A program made the position numbers and the translations under genes. The notes beneath the pieces are model-generated. The model was not told where the DNA came from and made no database searches. It saw nothing but the letters and a program-made list of their open reading frames with translations. A stretch of 64,000 nucleotides of DNA from Bremerella sp. TYQ1 (lineage in GTDB: Bacteria > Planctomycetota > Planctomycetia > Pirellulales > Pirellulaceae): NCBI RefSeq assembly GCF_020150455.1, contig NZ_CP083740.1, positions 4,154,001 to 4,218,000 on the forward strand, given 5' to 3'. Shown piece by piece: positions 52,959 to 61,587 of the stretch. Numbering within the stretch: the stretch's first letter is position 1; the number at the start of each line of letters is the position of its first letter.

Positions 52959-54023
52959 GTGAAAGTTGCCCAACTGATCGAAAAGCGACGCGTCTACTGG
53001 CAAGAGCTGGAAAGTCTCTGTGCTCAGATGGCCAGCTCGCGCAAGAAGACGATCGGGGCCCGCAATATTGCTCGCTTCGCGACACTGTACCGAGCCGCTT
53101 GTGCCGACTTGGCACTCGCCGATAGCTACCAGCTGCCGCCGAACATTGTCGACTACCTCCATAAGCTTGTCGGTCGTGCTCATGGTCAGTTGTACCGCAG
53201 CCGTCGCGTCGATTGGTCGAAGATCGGGGATATTCTGTTTCGGCAAATTCCTCGCGAGATCTTCCAGGATCGTTGCGTGCAGCTGACGTTCTGGCTGTTC
53301 TGGATGGTGTTTCTGCTGGCTGGCTTCATGGCCTCCAACCCGGACCGTTTTCCTAACTTCGCAGCTGAGATTGTCGGTGCCGAAAACATCGATATGTACG
53401 AACAGATGTACGCCAACGCACCAAGCAGCGGCAACAACGGCCCCAGCGCAGCAGGCGCGGCGTTCTATGTGAACCACAACACCGGTATCGGTATCAAGTG
53501 CTTTGTCGTGGGAATCACCGTAATCGGAGGCATCTGCGTGCTGCTGTTCAACGCGGCAGTGTTGGGGGCAACGTTTGGGCACATGGCAAGTCCCAATGTT
53601 TCGGAAGATGTCAGCCAACACTTCTTCGAGTTCGTCACCGCCCATGGTCCGTTCGAACTAACGGCCATCGTGCTTGCCGCTGGTGCCGGGCTACGGATTG
53701 GGTTCTCGCTCATCAGTCCCTACCACAAAGAAGAATCGCTTGAGCAGGATGAAATACGCAAGGACGAGGAAAGCCTGTTCGATAAGTCACGTCGTGTCGC
53801 TTTCGAGCGAATCGACTCGCTCCGTATCGGTGCGAAACGAGCTCTACCAATCATGGGCGCATCCGCCATTTTGTTTATCCTCGCCGCGATGATCGAAGCG
53901 TGGATCTCCCCTTCTCCTCTGCCGGAGCAAGCCAAGCAAGTCGTTGCAATCTTCTGCAGTGGTTTGCTGATGGTGTACTTCATCGTGCTCGGCTATCCAC
54001 GAAGGGAATCGGATGCAGCTTGA
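52959..54023 (+). CDS. SpoIIM/DUF95 family membrane protein
   Basis: A 354-residue membrane protein of the stage II sporulation protein M (COG1300) family. GTG start at 52959 with AGAGGAACC ahead. The N-terminal 110 residues are soluble (RVYWQELESLCAQM...), followed by about five membrane segments (about 108-130, 175-200, 230-250, 295-315, 325-345), including an AVLGATFGH motif and an HGPFELTAIVLAAGAGLRIG segment typical of the family. In Bacillus, SpoIIM belongs to a peptidoglycan-remodelling complex at engulfment; here sporulation is not expected. It overlaps the next gene by 11 nt. Confidence 0.9.
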   Translation: MKVAQLIEKRRVYWQELESLCAQMASSRKKTIGARNIARFATLYRAACADLALADSYQLPPNIVDYLHKLVGRAHGQLYRSRRVDWSKIGDILFRQIPREIFQDRCVQLTFWLFWMVFLLAGFMASNPDRFPNFAAEIVGAENIDMYEQMYANAPSSGNNGPSAAGAAFYVNHNTGIGIKCFVVGITVIGGICVLLFNAAVLGATFGHMASPNVSEDVSQHFFEFVTAHGPFELTAIVLAAGAGLRIGFSLISPYHKEESLEQDEIRKDEESLFDKSRRVAFERIDSLRIGAKRALPIMGASAILFILAAMIEAWISPSPLPEQAKQVVAIFCSGLLMVYFIVLGYPRRESDAA

Positions 54024-54888
54024 TAAAACCAAAATAGCGATCCGCGAACGAGAGCTGCTCGAGATTTACGATCTTGCACTGATCGTAATGCGGGTCTATT
54101 GGTGGAAGATCATCCAGGCCCTCGCCATCACGGCGATCCCCCTGACGCTAATCAATGCCGCGCTGCTGTGGGTGATGGAACCCGACTTGGTGGTGAACGA
54201 AACGGCGGCCCAGTTCATCTACCTGATGATATCGCTCATCTTCCTGCAAGCTCCATTGGCAGGCCTGCCGATCACGCTGCTGCTGGGGGATGCTTTGTTT
54301 CACGAGAAGCCAGACTGGCGACGCATGTGTACCGGATTGTGGCCGGTCATACCGCGTGTGTTTTGGATCATTCTGGTTTTACGCGCCATCTTGCCAGGCA
54401 TGGTACTCGCCGCGTTTGCCGCTTACGACGAGAACATCGTCGCTGGAACGCTGATCTTCTTCGTCTGCTGCTACGCGGCGATTCTTCGCGCCGTTCGTCC
54501 ATACATCGGCGAGATCCTCATTCTGGAGAAGAACCCTGTCTTCTCGAAACAGAAAGAAGCGATCACCGTAGGGCGTCGCAGCTCGGCTTTGCATCAACCT
54601 AACTTCGGCGAACTGATTATCCGTGCGATGGCCTCCAGCATCAGTATTTTGCTGGCCGCAAGTATCGTGATGAACGTCTTTGGACTACGAGGTTATGTTT
54701 TCGGGCAATGGAACTGGGACGACATGTTCCTGTTCATCTGGTTCCCGCTGGCGTTGTGGCTGGTGGTTGCGTTCATGACGGTTGTCCGTTTCCTTTGCTA
54801 TCTCGACCTCCGCATTCGCCGCGAAGGATGGGAAGTCGAACTGGTCCTTCGCGCCGAAGCGACACGAATCAAGGAGGTAGCCGGATAA
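54013..54888 (+). CDS. polytopic membrane protein in the SpoIIM cluster
   Basis: A 291-residue protein with about six membrane segments (about 35-57, 70-95, 112-135, 143-160, 205-225, 238-262). It has short charged loops and a soluble C-terminus (LRIRREGWEVELVLRAEATRIKEVAG). The ATG at 54013 lies inside the end of the SpoIIM gene (11-nt overlap) after GAAGGGA, which argues for translational coupling. I do not recognise a named family, but it takes the position usually filled by another membrane subunit in such clusters. Its stop overlaps the next start by one base (TAATG). Confidence 0.8.
   Translation: MQLDKTKIAIRERELLEIYDLALIVMRVYWWKIIQALAITAIPLTLINAALLWVMEPDLVVNETAAQFIYLMISLIFLQAPLAGLPITLLLGDALFHEKPDWRRMCTGLWPVIPRVFWIILVLRAILPGMVLAAFAAYDENIVAGTLIFFVCCYAAILRAVRPYIGEILILEKNPVFSKQKEAITVGRRSSALHQPNFGELIIRAMASSISILLAASIVMNVFGLRGYVFGQWNWDDMFLFIWFPLALWLVVAFMTVVRFLCYLDLRIRREGWEVELVLRAEATRIKEVAG
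54871..54878 (+). promoter_or_regulatory. near-perfect Shine-Dalgarno site inside the upstream gene
   Basis: AAGGAGGT ends 9 bases before the ATG at 54888 and lies within the last codons of the preceding gene. It decides the start of the DUF4129 gene against a longer open frame that begins 180 bases upstream. Confidence 0.85.
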
Positions 54889-55715
54889 TGCGTTATCTCC
54901 TCGCGCTAAAAATGCTTTGGTGCCTGCTACTTATGGCCGCTGCGGTTCCTACTGTGTCGGCTCAAGAGTGGGATACGTCCGAGTACGGCGAGCGTCAACT
55001 GAAACAGCCCGTCGAAAAAGGTGGCGAAGCGCTCGCCAATATCCCGCAAGCCAATTGGTACGACAGCAAGTCAGGTGAGATCCGCAGCGTTCCGATCCCT
55101 GGCGAAACCAAAATGCCCGACTCTCAGCCTGGGGTCGAGAAGAAAAAAATCACCCCCAAGCCTGCCAACAATGTCGGCGGCGGAAATTGGTTTCCCAGCA
55201 TGGGCGGCATGTCGTTGGCATCCATCGTGATGTACTCGCTGCTGATCATCATCCTGGGTGTCATTTCGTATTTGATTTACCGTGCTGTCAGCGCCGGGGG
55301 GGCTACCGCCAGCAGTTCTTACGTTCCTGAAAACATCGTCGAAGAAAAGTCCCGCCAAGTCGACCGCGTCGAACACCTTCCTTTCGAGGTTAAAAAGAAA
55401 GACGGCAACTTGCTGGACGAAGCACGCCGCTGTTACGAGTCTGGCAACTTCAACGAAGCGATCGTCTATCTTTTCAGTTTCCAACTGCTGGAGCTCGACA
55501 AAGGGCATATCATTCGTTTGGCCAAGGGCAAGACCAACGGGCAGTACCTCCGCGAAGCTGGTCGAAATCGCGACCTGCGAAAGATCCTGCAAGGAACGAT
55601 GAACGCGTTCGAGGATGTCTTCTTCGGCAACCGAGATCTATCACGAGATCGGTTCGAGCGTTGCTGGAATCAGATGAGCCAGTTCAATCAGCAATTGGCA
55701 GGAGGTAGCGTCTGA
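54888..55715 (+). CDS. DUF4129 membrane protein
   Basis: A 275-residue protein. The ATG at 54888 starts a signal/anchor (MRYLLALKMLWCLLLMAAAVPTVSAQ); a second membrane segment lies near 110-130 (LASIVMYSLLIIILGVISYLIYRAV). The C-terminal DUF4129 signature is clear: LLDEARRCYESGNFNEAIVYLFSFQLLELDKGHIIRLAKGKTNGQYLRE...LQGTMNAFEDVFFG. In other bacteria DUF4129 is linked to MoxR/DUF58 clusters and to transglutaminase-like proteins. Stop TGA and the next ATG share one base (TGATG). A strong AAGGAGGT site precedes the start. Confidence 0.9.
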   Translation: MRYLLALKMLWCLLLMAAAVPTVSAQEWDTSEYGERQLKQPVEKGGEALANIPQANWYDSKSGEIRSVPIPGETKMPDSQPGVEKKKITPKPANNVGGGNWFPSMGGMSLASIVMYSLLIIILGVISYLIYRAVSAGGATASSSYVPENIVEEKSRQVDRVEHLPFEVKKKDGNLLDEARRCYESGNFNEAIVYLFSFQLLELDKGHIIRLAKGKTNGQYLREAGRNRDLRKILQGTMNAFEDVFFGNRDLSRDRFERCWNQMSQFNQQLAGGSV

Positions 55716-56938
55716 TGACAACGAACCTCCTCCGCATCACCTCCTTTCTTTTCGTCGTTGCAGCGCTGTTACTATCCGGTTGCGGTCAACCGAGCGACAA
55801 GCTCTCGACGGTCTATGGCAAACGAACCGGCAACGGCGTCGGCAGCATCAACGGCACCAAGGCGTTGTCCGAGATGTTCCGCGAAGCTGGCTACGGCATC
55901 CGTAGCTACACGGCCGTCTCGCCAGGGATGCTGCGTCACGACGTAATCGTCTGGGTCCCGAGCGGCTTTGATGGCCCCTCGCCTGAATTCCGCGAGACCA
56001 TCTTGAACTGGCTCGACGAAGAAGAAGGTCGGACATTCGTCTACATCGGGCGAGATTTCGATGCATCCATTCCATACTGGACCGATGTCCTTAATCAGGT
56101 CGAACCCAAACAACGCTTCGATGCGATGCGTCAACGCAGCCTCGCCGTCGAATCGTTCGACCAACTGCGAAATTACCAAGACCCGAAAACCGATTACTAC
56201 TTCTTCGAAACCGAGCGAGACGCACCTCGGCGGAAAGCCAAATCGCTTAGTGGCCCGTGGGCCGAAGGAGTGGATGCGGCAAAAACAGATATCGAGCTTC
56301 GGTCACGGATGATTCCGGCCGACGAAGAATCGATCTACGAAGACTTTGATCCACTGGACGACAACGATCTTCCCATTCACCTGATCGAAAGTTCGGAGAT
56401 CCTTCTCGGCTCCGACGATGAAGCGATCGTGGCCAGGCTCGGTAGCGACTACAGCGACAATCAAATCATCTTGATCAACAACGGTTCGTTCCTGCTAAAT
56501 CTTCCTTTAGTCAATCCCGAGCATCGCAAGCTGGCCGGCAAGTTGGTAAACCAGTGCGATCAACCCTACGAAGTCCCCGACAGCGTCGCGTTCCTGGAAA
56601 CGGAAGGAGACGTTCGGATAATGAACGCCGATCAATCGACAGCTGGGAACAGCGGCTGGGAATGGCTTTCCCAGTGGCCTTTGAATGTGGTTGGCTTACA
56701 AATGGCATGGTGGCTGATTGTGCTTTGCTTCGCGTTGTATCCGATCTTCGGTCGAGCGAAGAAACTTCCTTCAGCCCAGACATCCGACTTCAAGAAGCAC
56801 ATCGATTCCGTAGGCGACTTACTGCAAGCGACCGACGACCATGGTTACGCGCAGCTTCGCCTCCAGCAGTATCAACAAGTCATGAAAGGAGACGCCGTCT
56901 ATCGCCGGTCGAAAACGCGTCGCGGTGAAGGTAAATAG
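55715..56938 (+). CDS. DUF4350-type lipoprotein
   Basis: A 407-residue lipoprotein: leader MTTNLLRITSFLFVVAALLLSGC. The N-terminal half carries a DUF4350-like fold (TVYGKRTGNGVGSINGTKALSEMFREAGYGIRSYTAV...VIVWVPSGFDGPS, with ILNWLDEEEGRTFVYIGRDF), and a single membrane segment lies near 333-350 (NVVGLQMAWWLIVLCFALYPIFG), after which 50 residues are cytoplasmic. GGAGGT lies just before the ATG. This protein follows DUF4129 in the cluster, and the MoxR gene comes 63 bases after its stop. The function is unknown; a lipoprotein that is also anchored suggests an envelope complex. Confidence 0.85.
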   Translation: MTTNLLRITSFLFVVAALLLSGCGQPSDKLSTVYGKRTGNGVGSINGTKALSEMFREAGYGIRSYTAVSPGMLRHDVIVWVPSGFDGPSPEFRETILNWLDEEEGRTFVYIGRDFDASIPYWTDVLNQVEPKQRFDAMRQRSLAVESFDQLRNYQDPKTDYYFFETERDAPRRKAKSLSGPWAEGVDAAKTDIELRSRMIPADEESIYEDFDPLDDNDLPIHLIESSEILLGSDDEAIVARLGSDYSDNQIILINNGSFLLNLPLVNPEHRKLAGKLVNQCDQPYEVPDSVAFLETEGDVRIMNADQSTAGNSGWEWLSQWPLNVVGLQMAWWLIVLCFALYPIFGRAKKLPSAQTSDFKKHIDSVGDLLQATDDHGYAQLRLQQYQQVMKGDAVYRRSKTRRGEGK

Positions 56939-57001
56939 TTCACCCGGCCTCGTGTCGGCATTCGTTTCCAGATAGGCGTCAATCACGATAAGCGAGCACC
57001 A

Positions 57002-58336
57002 ATGAGTAGTTCCTCCCCTGACTCGATTGAATTCCTCTGTAATAGCTGCGGTAAAACGCTGCGGGTAGGCCGTGAAGCGGCTGGTAAGAGAGCCCGTTGC
57101 CCGCAGTGCGACAACATGCAAATCGTTCCTGAGAACAGCACCACGAGCAGTTCGGCTCCTCCAAGTCCGAGCCCAGCCGCCGGGGAATCGGGAGTTCCGG
57201 AACCATCGACAACGCAACCACCACCGGAAGCTGCTTCTGAAGGTTCGCAATCGGGTGACTTGTTCTCGGGTTCGTCCGAATCGTCGTTAGAACCTCTTTC
57301 CAATCAGCCGACGCCTGCTCCGGCGGAACCGTTGCGACCGACCAGCACCACTTTGCAGGGCCATCACTCGGACGACTCTGCGTTCTCCGAAACGCGGGAC
57401 TTGTTCCAGAGTATCACCGACGAGATCTCGAAGATTTACGTCGGCCAGGAAGAGCTTGTTCTCGGGACACTGGTTGCCCTGTTCAGTGGCGGACACGTGT
57501 TGATCGAGAGTGCTCCTGGGCTTGGCAAAACGCTGTTCGTCCGAACGCTGGGTCGCGTGCTGGGTTGTAACTTCGGTCGCGTTCAGTTCACCGCCGACTT
57601 GATGCCGTCCGATATTACCGGGGCTCCTTTCTTCGACATGAAGTCGAACGAATTCCGCTTTCGCCCTGGCCCGATCTTCACGCAGCTGCTGTTAGCAGAC
57701 GAAATCAACCGTTCGCCAGCGAAGACACACGCAGCGCTTTTGGAAGTGATGCAAGAGTTCCGCGTAACGATCGATGGGACCAGCCACAAGATCGATCGCC
57801 CGTTTCTGGTGATGGCGACGCAAAACCCAATTGAATCGGAAGGGACGTATAACCTGCCTGAGGCTCAGCTCGATCGCTTTATGTTCAAGCTTAATCTCGA
57901 CTACCCGAGCGAACTGGAAGAAGCGGAAATCTTGAAGCAGCACAGCCAGCAAGTCGACATCGGCAAGCGGTTGGAAGAAGAGCTTCAAGTGATCACGTCG
58001 CCTGAGAACATCCTGGAGGTCACCAAGCAGAATGGCGACGTGCTTGTTGCCGATAAGCTGATCGACTACATCAACCAGATTGTCCGTCTGACGCGAACGT
58101 GGCCGCAGTTTCATCTGGGCGCTTCACCTCGTGCCGGCATCACGCTGATGCAAGGGGCACGCACGCTGGCTGCGTTCAATGGACGGGACTACGCCGTGCC
58201 GGACGACGTTGTTCAGATCGCTTTGCCGGCATTGCGACATCGTATTGTGCTTTCGGCGGAAGCCGAAGTGGAAGGACATACGGCCGACGAACTACTCACG
58301 GAACTGATCCGTACGATCGAGGTGCCGCGTCTGTGA
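57002..58336 (+). CDS. MoxR-type AAA+ ATPase with N-terminal zinc ribbon
   Basis: A 444-residue ATPase. Residues 13-37 hold a zinc-ribbon-like pair of CxxC motifs (CNSCGKTLRV...ARCPQCDN), followed by a 75-residue Pro/Ser/Thr linker to about 120. The AAA+ core has Walker A APGLGKT (171-177), Walker B LLADEIN, the sensor-1 ATQNPIESEGTYNLPEAQLDRF, and the C-terminal lid with SPRAGITLMQGARTLA. MoxR ATPases work as chaperones that mature partner proteins, often with VWA/DUF58 proteins; the partner here is the DUF58 protein, whose GTG start overlaps this stop (GTGA). The zinc ribbon is not normal for MoxR. Confidence 0.93.
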   Translation: MSSSSPDSIEFLCNSCGKTLRVGREAAGKRARCPQCDNMQIVPENSTTSSSAPPSPSPAAGESGVPEPSTTQPPPEAASEGSQSGDLFSGSSESSLEPLSNQPTPAPAEPLRPTSTTLQGHHSDDSAFSETRDLFQSITDEISKIYVGQEELVLGTLVALFSGGHVLIESAPGLGKTLFVRTLGRVLGCNFGRVQFTADLMPSDITGAPFFDMKSNEFRFRPGPIFTQLLLADEINRSPAKTHAALLEVMQEFRVTIDGTSHKIDRPFLVMATQNPIESEGTYNLPEAQLDRFMFKLNLDYPSELEEAEILKQHSQQVDIGKRLEEELQVITSPENILEVTKQNGDVLVADKLIDYINQIVRLTRTWPQFHLGASPRAGITLMQGARTLAAFNGRDYAVPDDVVQIALPALRHRIVLSAEAEVEGHTADELLTELIRTIEVPRL

Positions 58337-59982
58337 TCTCGATGGTGCAAGACTTTTTCGTCGGGCTATGGAACAACGTTCTATCGCAGCCCATGCTTCA
58401 GCTCGTCGCGATGGTCGTGCCGTTGGCGATCCTCGCGCGATGGATGCGCACGACACCCACCATCTGGCTGGCGCTGTCGTTTGCAGCGCTGATGCCGGTT
58501 CCGGTGATTGGCATCCTGCTTGCCGACGCCGGAAGCATGATGGGACCAATCATCGCATTGATGATGCTCGCCCTGATTGTCGGCATCTTCTCGCTTGTCC
58601 AGTTCTTGGCCCATACCCTGAAGTGGGAACGCTTCCAGCTTTCGTTCCCGCCGATTTCTTCCCGGGTATGGCTCGGCATGACTTTCATGTCTCTGCTGGC
58701 GATCTGCGTGCTGTTCGCGTTCGCCACCGTTGGCCACTCACTGGTTTGGGTCGCGTGGACTTTAGTCGGCTTGAACCTTTTGATTGTGCTAATCGCCGCG
58801 ATCGACCTGGCCAGTTTGCCTCGCGCGAAAGACTTTAGCGTCGAGCGAGAAACGACGCGCATTGCTTCGCTTTTGAAGAAGCAAAAGGTGGTACTGACGG
58901 TCACGTACAAAGGCCCGCGTTCGCTACACCTTTCCGTCCGAGATGACGTTCCGCAGCAGTTCCAAGCGGTGCCGGAAGAGTTCAATCTGGATGTCGAACC
59001 TCGCAGCCGCACGACCGTTCATTACGAAATGGAACCGACGCAGCGTGGCTCGTTTGCCATGGATACTGTCTATATTCAAGTCGACAGCAAGTTGCGATTC
59101 TGGAAGAAGATTGTCAAAGTTCCTGCTCATATTGCGATCAGTGTGTATCCCGACATGAAGCAGTTGGCGGAGTATGCTCTGCTTGCTCGCACCAATCGCC
59201 TTAGCCTTGTCGGTGTTCGTCGCACACGAAAAGTGGGCCAAGACCACGACTTTGAACGACTTCGCGATTACACCCGGGACGACAACTACAAACACATCGA
59301 TTGGCGTAGTACGGCCAGACGACGTCGCCTGACGGTTCGCGAATTCCAAACGAGCCAAAGTCAGCGGATCATGTTCATGATCGACTGCGGGCGAATGATG
59401 ACCAACGAGGCGGACGGAATCAGCCTGCTTGATCACGCCTTCAACGCGATGCTGATGCTCAGCTTCGTGGCGCTGCGGCAAGGCGACTCTGTCGGAGCGA
59501 TTGCGTTTTCCGACCGCGTTCACAAGTACGTTCCGCCGAAGTCGGGTGCGAACCAGATGAATCATTTGCTGCACGCCAGCTACGATCAGTTTCCGAACTT
59601 GGTCGAGTCGCGGTACGACGAAGCGTTCATGCATTTGCGGACCAATTGTCGCAAACGCTCGTTGGTAGTGCTGATCACCAACGTGATCGACGAAGTGAAT
59701 TCGCATCAAGTCGAGCAGTACCTGACAACGCTCGTGGGGCGACATCTGCCGCTGGGCGTGCTACTGCGTGACCACCGTTTGTTCGACGCGGCCGACAACG
59801 AGAAGCCGTATGGACCAGAGCTCTTTAGGGCGGCAGCCGCGGCGGAAATCCTTACGTGGCGGCACCATGTGCTTACCGATTTAAGCCACAAAGGCGTCCT
59901 GGCGATGGATGTCTTTCCGGAAGACCTGACGGCGAACCTCGTGAATCAATACCTCGAGATCAAAGCTCGCCACTTGCTGTAA
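58333..59982 (+). CDS. DUF58 membrane protein
   Basis: A 549-residue protein. Start is GTG at 58333, overlapping the MoxR stop by 4 nt, with GAGGTG 8 bases before; the ATG at 58342 is an alternative. About six hydrophobic segments lie in the first 160 residues (LQLVAMVVPLAILARWM, LALSFAALMPVPVIGILLA, etc.). The DUF58 signature is FERLRDYTRDDNYKHIDWRSTARRRRLTVREFQTS near residue 300, followed by a VWA-like fold (IMFMIDCGRMMTNE with degenerate MIDAS, D-x-G-x-M; AIAFSDRVHKYVPP). Likely the effector that binds MoxR. It ends 5 bases before the convergent GT39 stop. Confidence 0.93.
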   Translation: MISMVQDFFVGLWNNVLSQPMLQLVAMVVPLAILARWMRTTPTIWLALSFAALMPVPVIGILLADAGSMMGPIIALMMLALIVGIFSLVQFLAHTLKWERFQLSFPPISSRVWLGMTFMSLLAICVLFAFATVGHSLVWVAWTLVGLNLLIVLIAAIDLASLPRAKDFSVERETTRIASLLKKQKVVLTVTYKGPRSLHLSVRDDVPQQFQAVPEEFNLDVEPRSRTTVHYEMEPTQRGSFAMDTVYIQVDSKLRFWKKIVKVPAHIAISVYPDMKQLAEYALLARTNRLSLVGVRRTRKVGQDHDFERLRDYTRDDNYKHIDWRSTARRRRLTVREFQTSQSQRIMFMIDCGRMMTNEADGISLLDHAFNAMLMLSFVALRQGDSVGAIAFSDRVHKYVPPKSGANQMNHLLHASYDQFPNLVESRYDEAFMHLRTNCRKRSLVVLITNVIDEVNSHQVEQYLTTLVGRHLPLGVLLRDHRLFDAADNEKPYGPELFRAAAAAEILTWRHHVLTDLSHKGVLAMDVFPEDLTANLVNQYLEIKARHLL

Positions 59983-59987
59983 GCTGC

Positions 59988-61577
59988 TTAGCGATGCATC
60001 GTTTGCTGGTCGGCTTGAATGCCTTTGGCGACCGACCAGCCCCGGAAGCCTTTGCCTTGATAGATAGTGACGGCATGCTTTCGATTCGGTCCGACTTCGA
60101 CTTCCACTTCTTCGATCGGCTCAATGGAATCAAACGCCAAGCGTAGTGGCATCGGCACTTCATGCCCTTGATGAGTCACTAGCAGCATGTCGCGGCCATC
60201 AGTGTATGGCGGTCCGCCCCAGACATCGTACTGCGAAAGCGGGAACGTGTTCTCGCCCCACAAGTAAACCTTCGGATGCTGCGGCATGTAGAATGCCAGT
60301 TCCGAAGCCACCGCGCGACCGGCGGCAACAATCATCTCTGGCGTTTCAGCGTCTCGTGATTTCAGCCGCTGTCCGACTTCAGTACCGAGTTCTTCCCAGC
60401 CTCGCAGACGCACCAAAACATCGACTTTGCTGCCGTTGAGGCTCAATGCTGACAGAACGACTGGCATCGAGTAAGTCCCGACCAGGAAGATCGCTCCGAA
60501 TGTCGCCGCGTAGCGAAGTCGCCACTCGCCGGCCGAAAGCATCAGCCGCGGCAACTTCACATGTCCCAGCGCCCAAGCGGCGACCAGAATAATGCCAGCC
60601 CCAAAAAAGGGTGCCGGCCAATTGAGTTCCAACCGCTGTTTCAGACTCAAGCCTAAAACGAAAAGCATCGGTAGTGCGCTCAAGCAGAGCAAGTATCGCT
60701 CGCGGCGTCCCATCTGCCGGAACGCAAGCAGCCCGAAGATCGAAACGGCTCCGTACAAAAAGAACGTTACCGGCGAGATCACTCCGAACAATCCAGCCAC
60801 GAACTCGAGCGAAATCAGGACACGCCGAAAAACCGAAACCGGCTCGCCTTGGAAATGTTCACTGGTGTGATGAAGCGTGACCCAGTCGTGCTGATAGTTC
60901 CAATACAGTACTGGCGTCAGAAACAACAAAGCCCCCAACGCACAAACGTACAACGTCGGACGAATCGCTTCTTGTCGATCTTCCCGGGAAAGCAAGACGA
61001 ACAGCCCACCGAAGACGAGCATGCCAGCCATCGTTTGTTTCGTCAGCAGACCCAGCCCAATGACGACGGTCGTTGCGACAAGCCACTTCCAGCGATCTTC
61101 CCCTTTTTCGAGCAGACGCCAGAAGCAATACATTGCGGCGCTCCAAAAGAAGAGGAACGGAGCGTCGATTGTCATCAACAAGCTCATCGCCACGTTGCCT
61201 GGGGTCATCGCCACCAGCATCGTTGCCCAGAAGCCGACTTTGGCATCGTACATTCGACGAGCGAGCAGAAATACAAACGCTAGACTACCGGTGCCCAGCA
61301 GCACGGCCGGCAATCGAACCGCGAATTCGTGATCGCCCAGCAGACGCGTTGAAAGGCCGATCAACCAGGCAATCATCGGCGGCTTGCTGAAGTAGCCGTA
61401 ATCGAGCTGCCGCGACCAATCCCAATAGTAGGCTTCGTCATGCACAAGATCGAAAGGATCAAATGCAAGATAGACCAACCGGAACAACCCCAGCCCCAGT
61501 ACAAGCCACATAGTGCGGCGCGTCCACAGGGAAGCATCAATCGGATCGGCCGACAGGGCCTCGGTTTGGTCGTTCAT
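59988..61577 (-). CDS. GT39/ArnT-like membrane glycosyltransferase
   Basis: A 529-residue integral membrane protein of the ArnT/PMT superfamily. The catalytic acidic pair is in the first external loop (FDLVHDEAYYWDWSRQLDYGYFSKPPM), followed by about eleven to twelve membrane segments and a C-terminal soluble domain (about 400-529, ARRRG-like tail absent; EVGQRLKSRD...). ArnT adds aminoarabinose to lipid A; other members move mannose or other sugars from lipid carriers. The neighbours LptF/G and PAP2 point to lipid A or cell-surface glycolipid work. The start at 61577 lies 10 bases after the LptF/G stop. Last gene of the operon. Confidence 0.9.
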   Translation of the reverse strand: MNDQTEALSADPIDASLWTRRTMWLVLGLGLFRLVYLAFDPFDLVHDEAYYWDWSRQLDYGYFSKPPMIAWLIGLSTRLLGDHEFAVRLPAVLLGTGSLAFVFLLARRMYDAKVGFWATMLVAMTPGNVAMSLLMTIDAPFLFFWSAAMYCFWRLLEKGEDRWKWLVATTVVIGLGLLTKQTMAGMLVFGGLFVLLSREDRQEAIRPTLYVCALGALLFLTPVLYWNYQHDWVTLHHTSEHFQGEPVSVFRRVLISLEFVAGLFGVISPVTFFLYGAVSIFGLLAFRQMGRRERYLLCLSALPMLFVLGLSLKQRLELNWPAPFFGAGIILVAAWALGHVKLPRLMLSAGEWRLRYAATFGAIFLVGTYSMPVVLSALSLNGSKVDVLVRLRGWEELGTEVGQRLKSRDAETPEMIVAAGRAVASELAFYMPQHPKVYLWGENTFPLSQYDVWGGPPYTDGRDMLLVTHQGHEVPMPLRLAFDSIEPIEEVEVEVGPNRKHAVTIYQGKGFRGWSVAKGIQADQQTMHR

Positions 61578-61587
61578 AGATCGCTTA

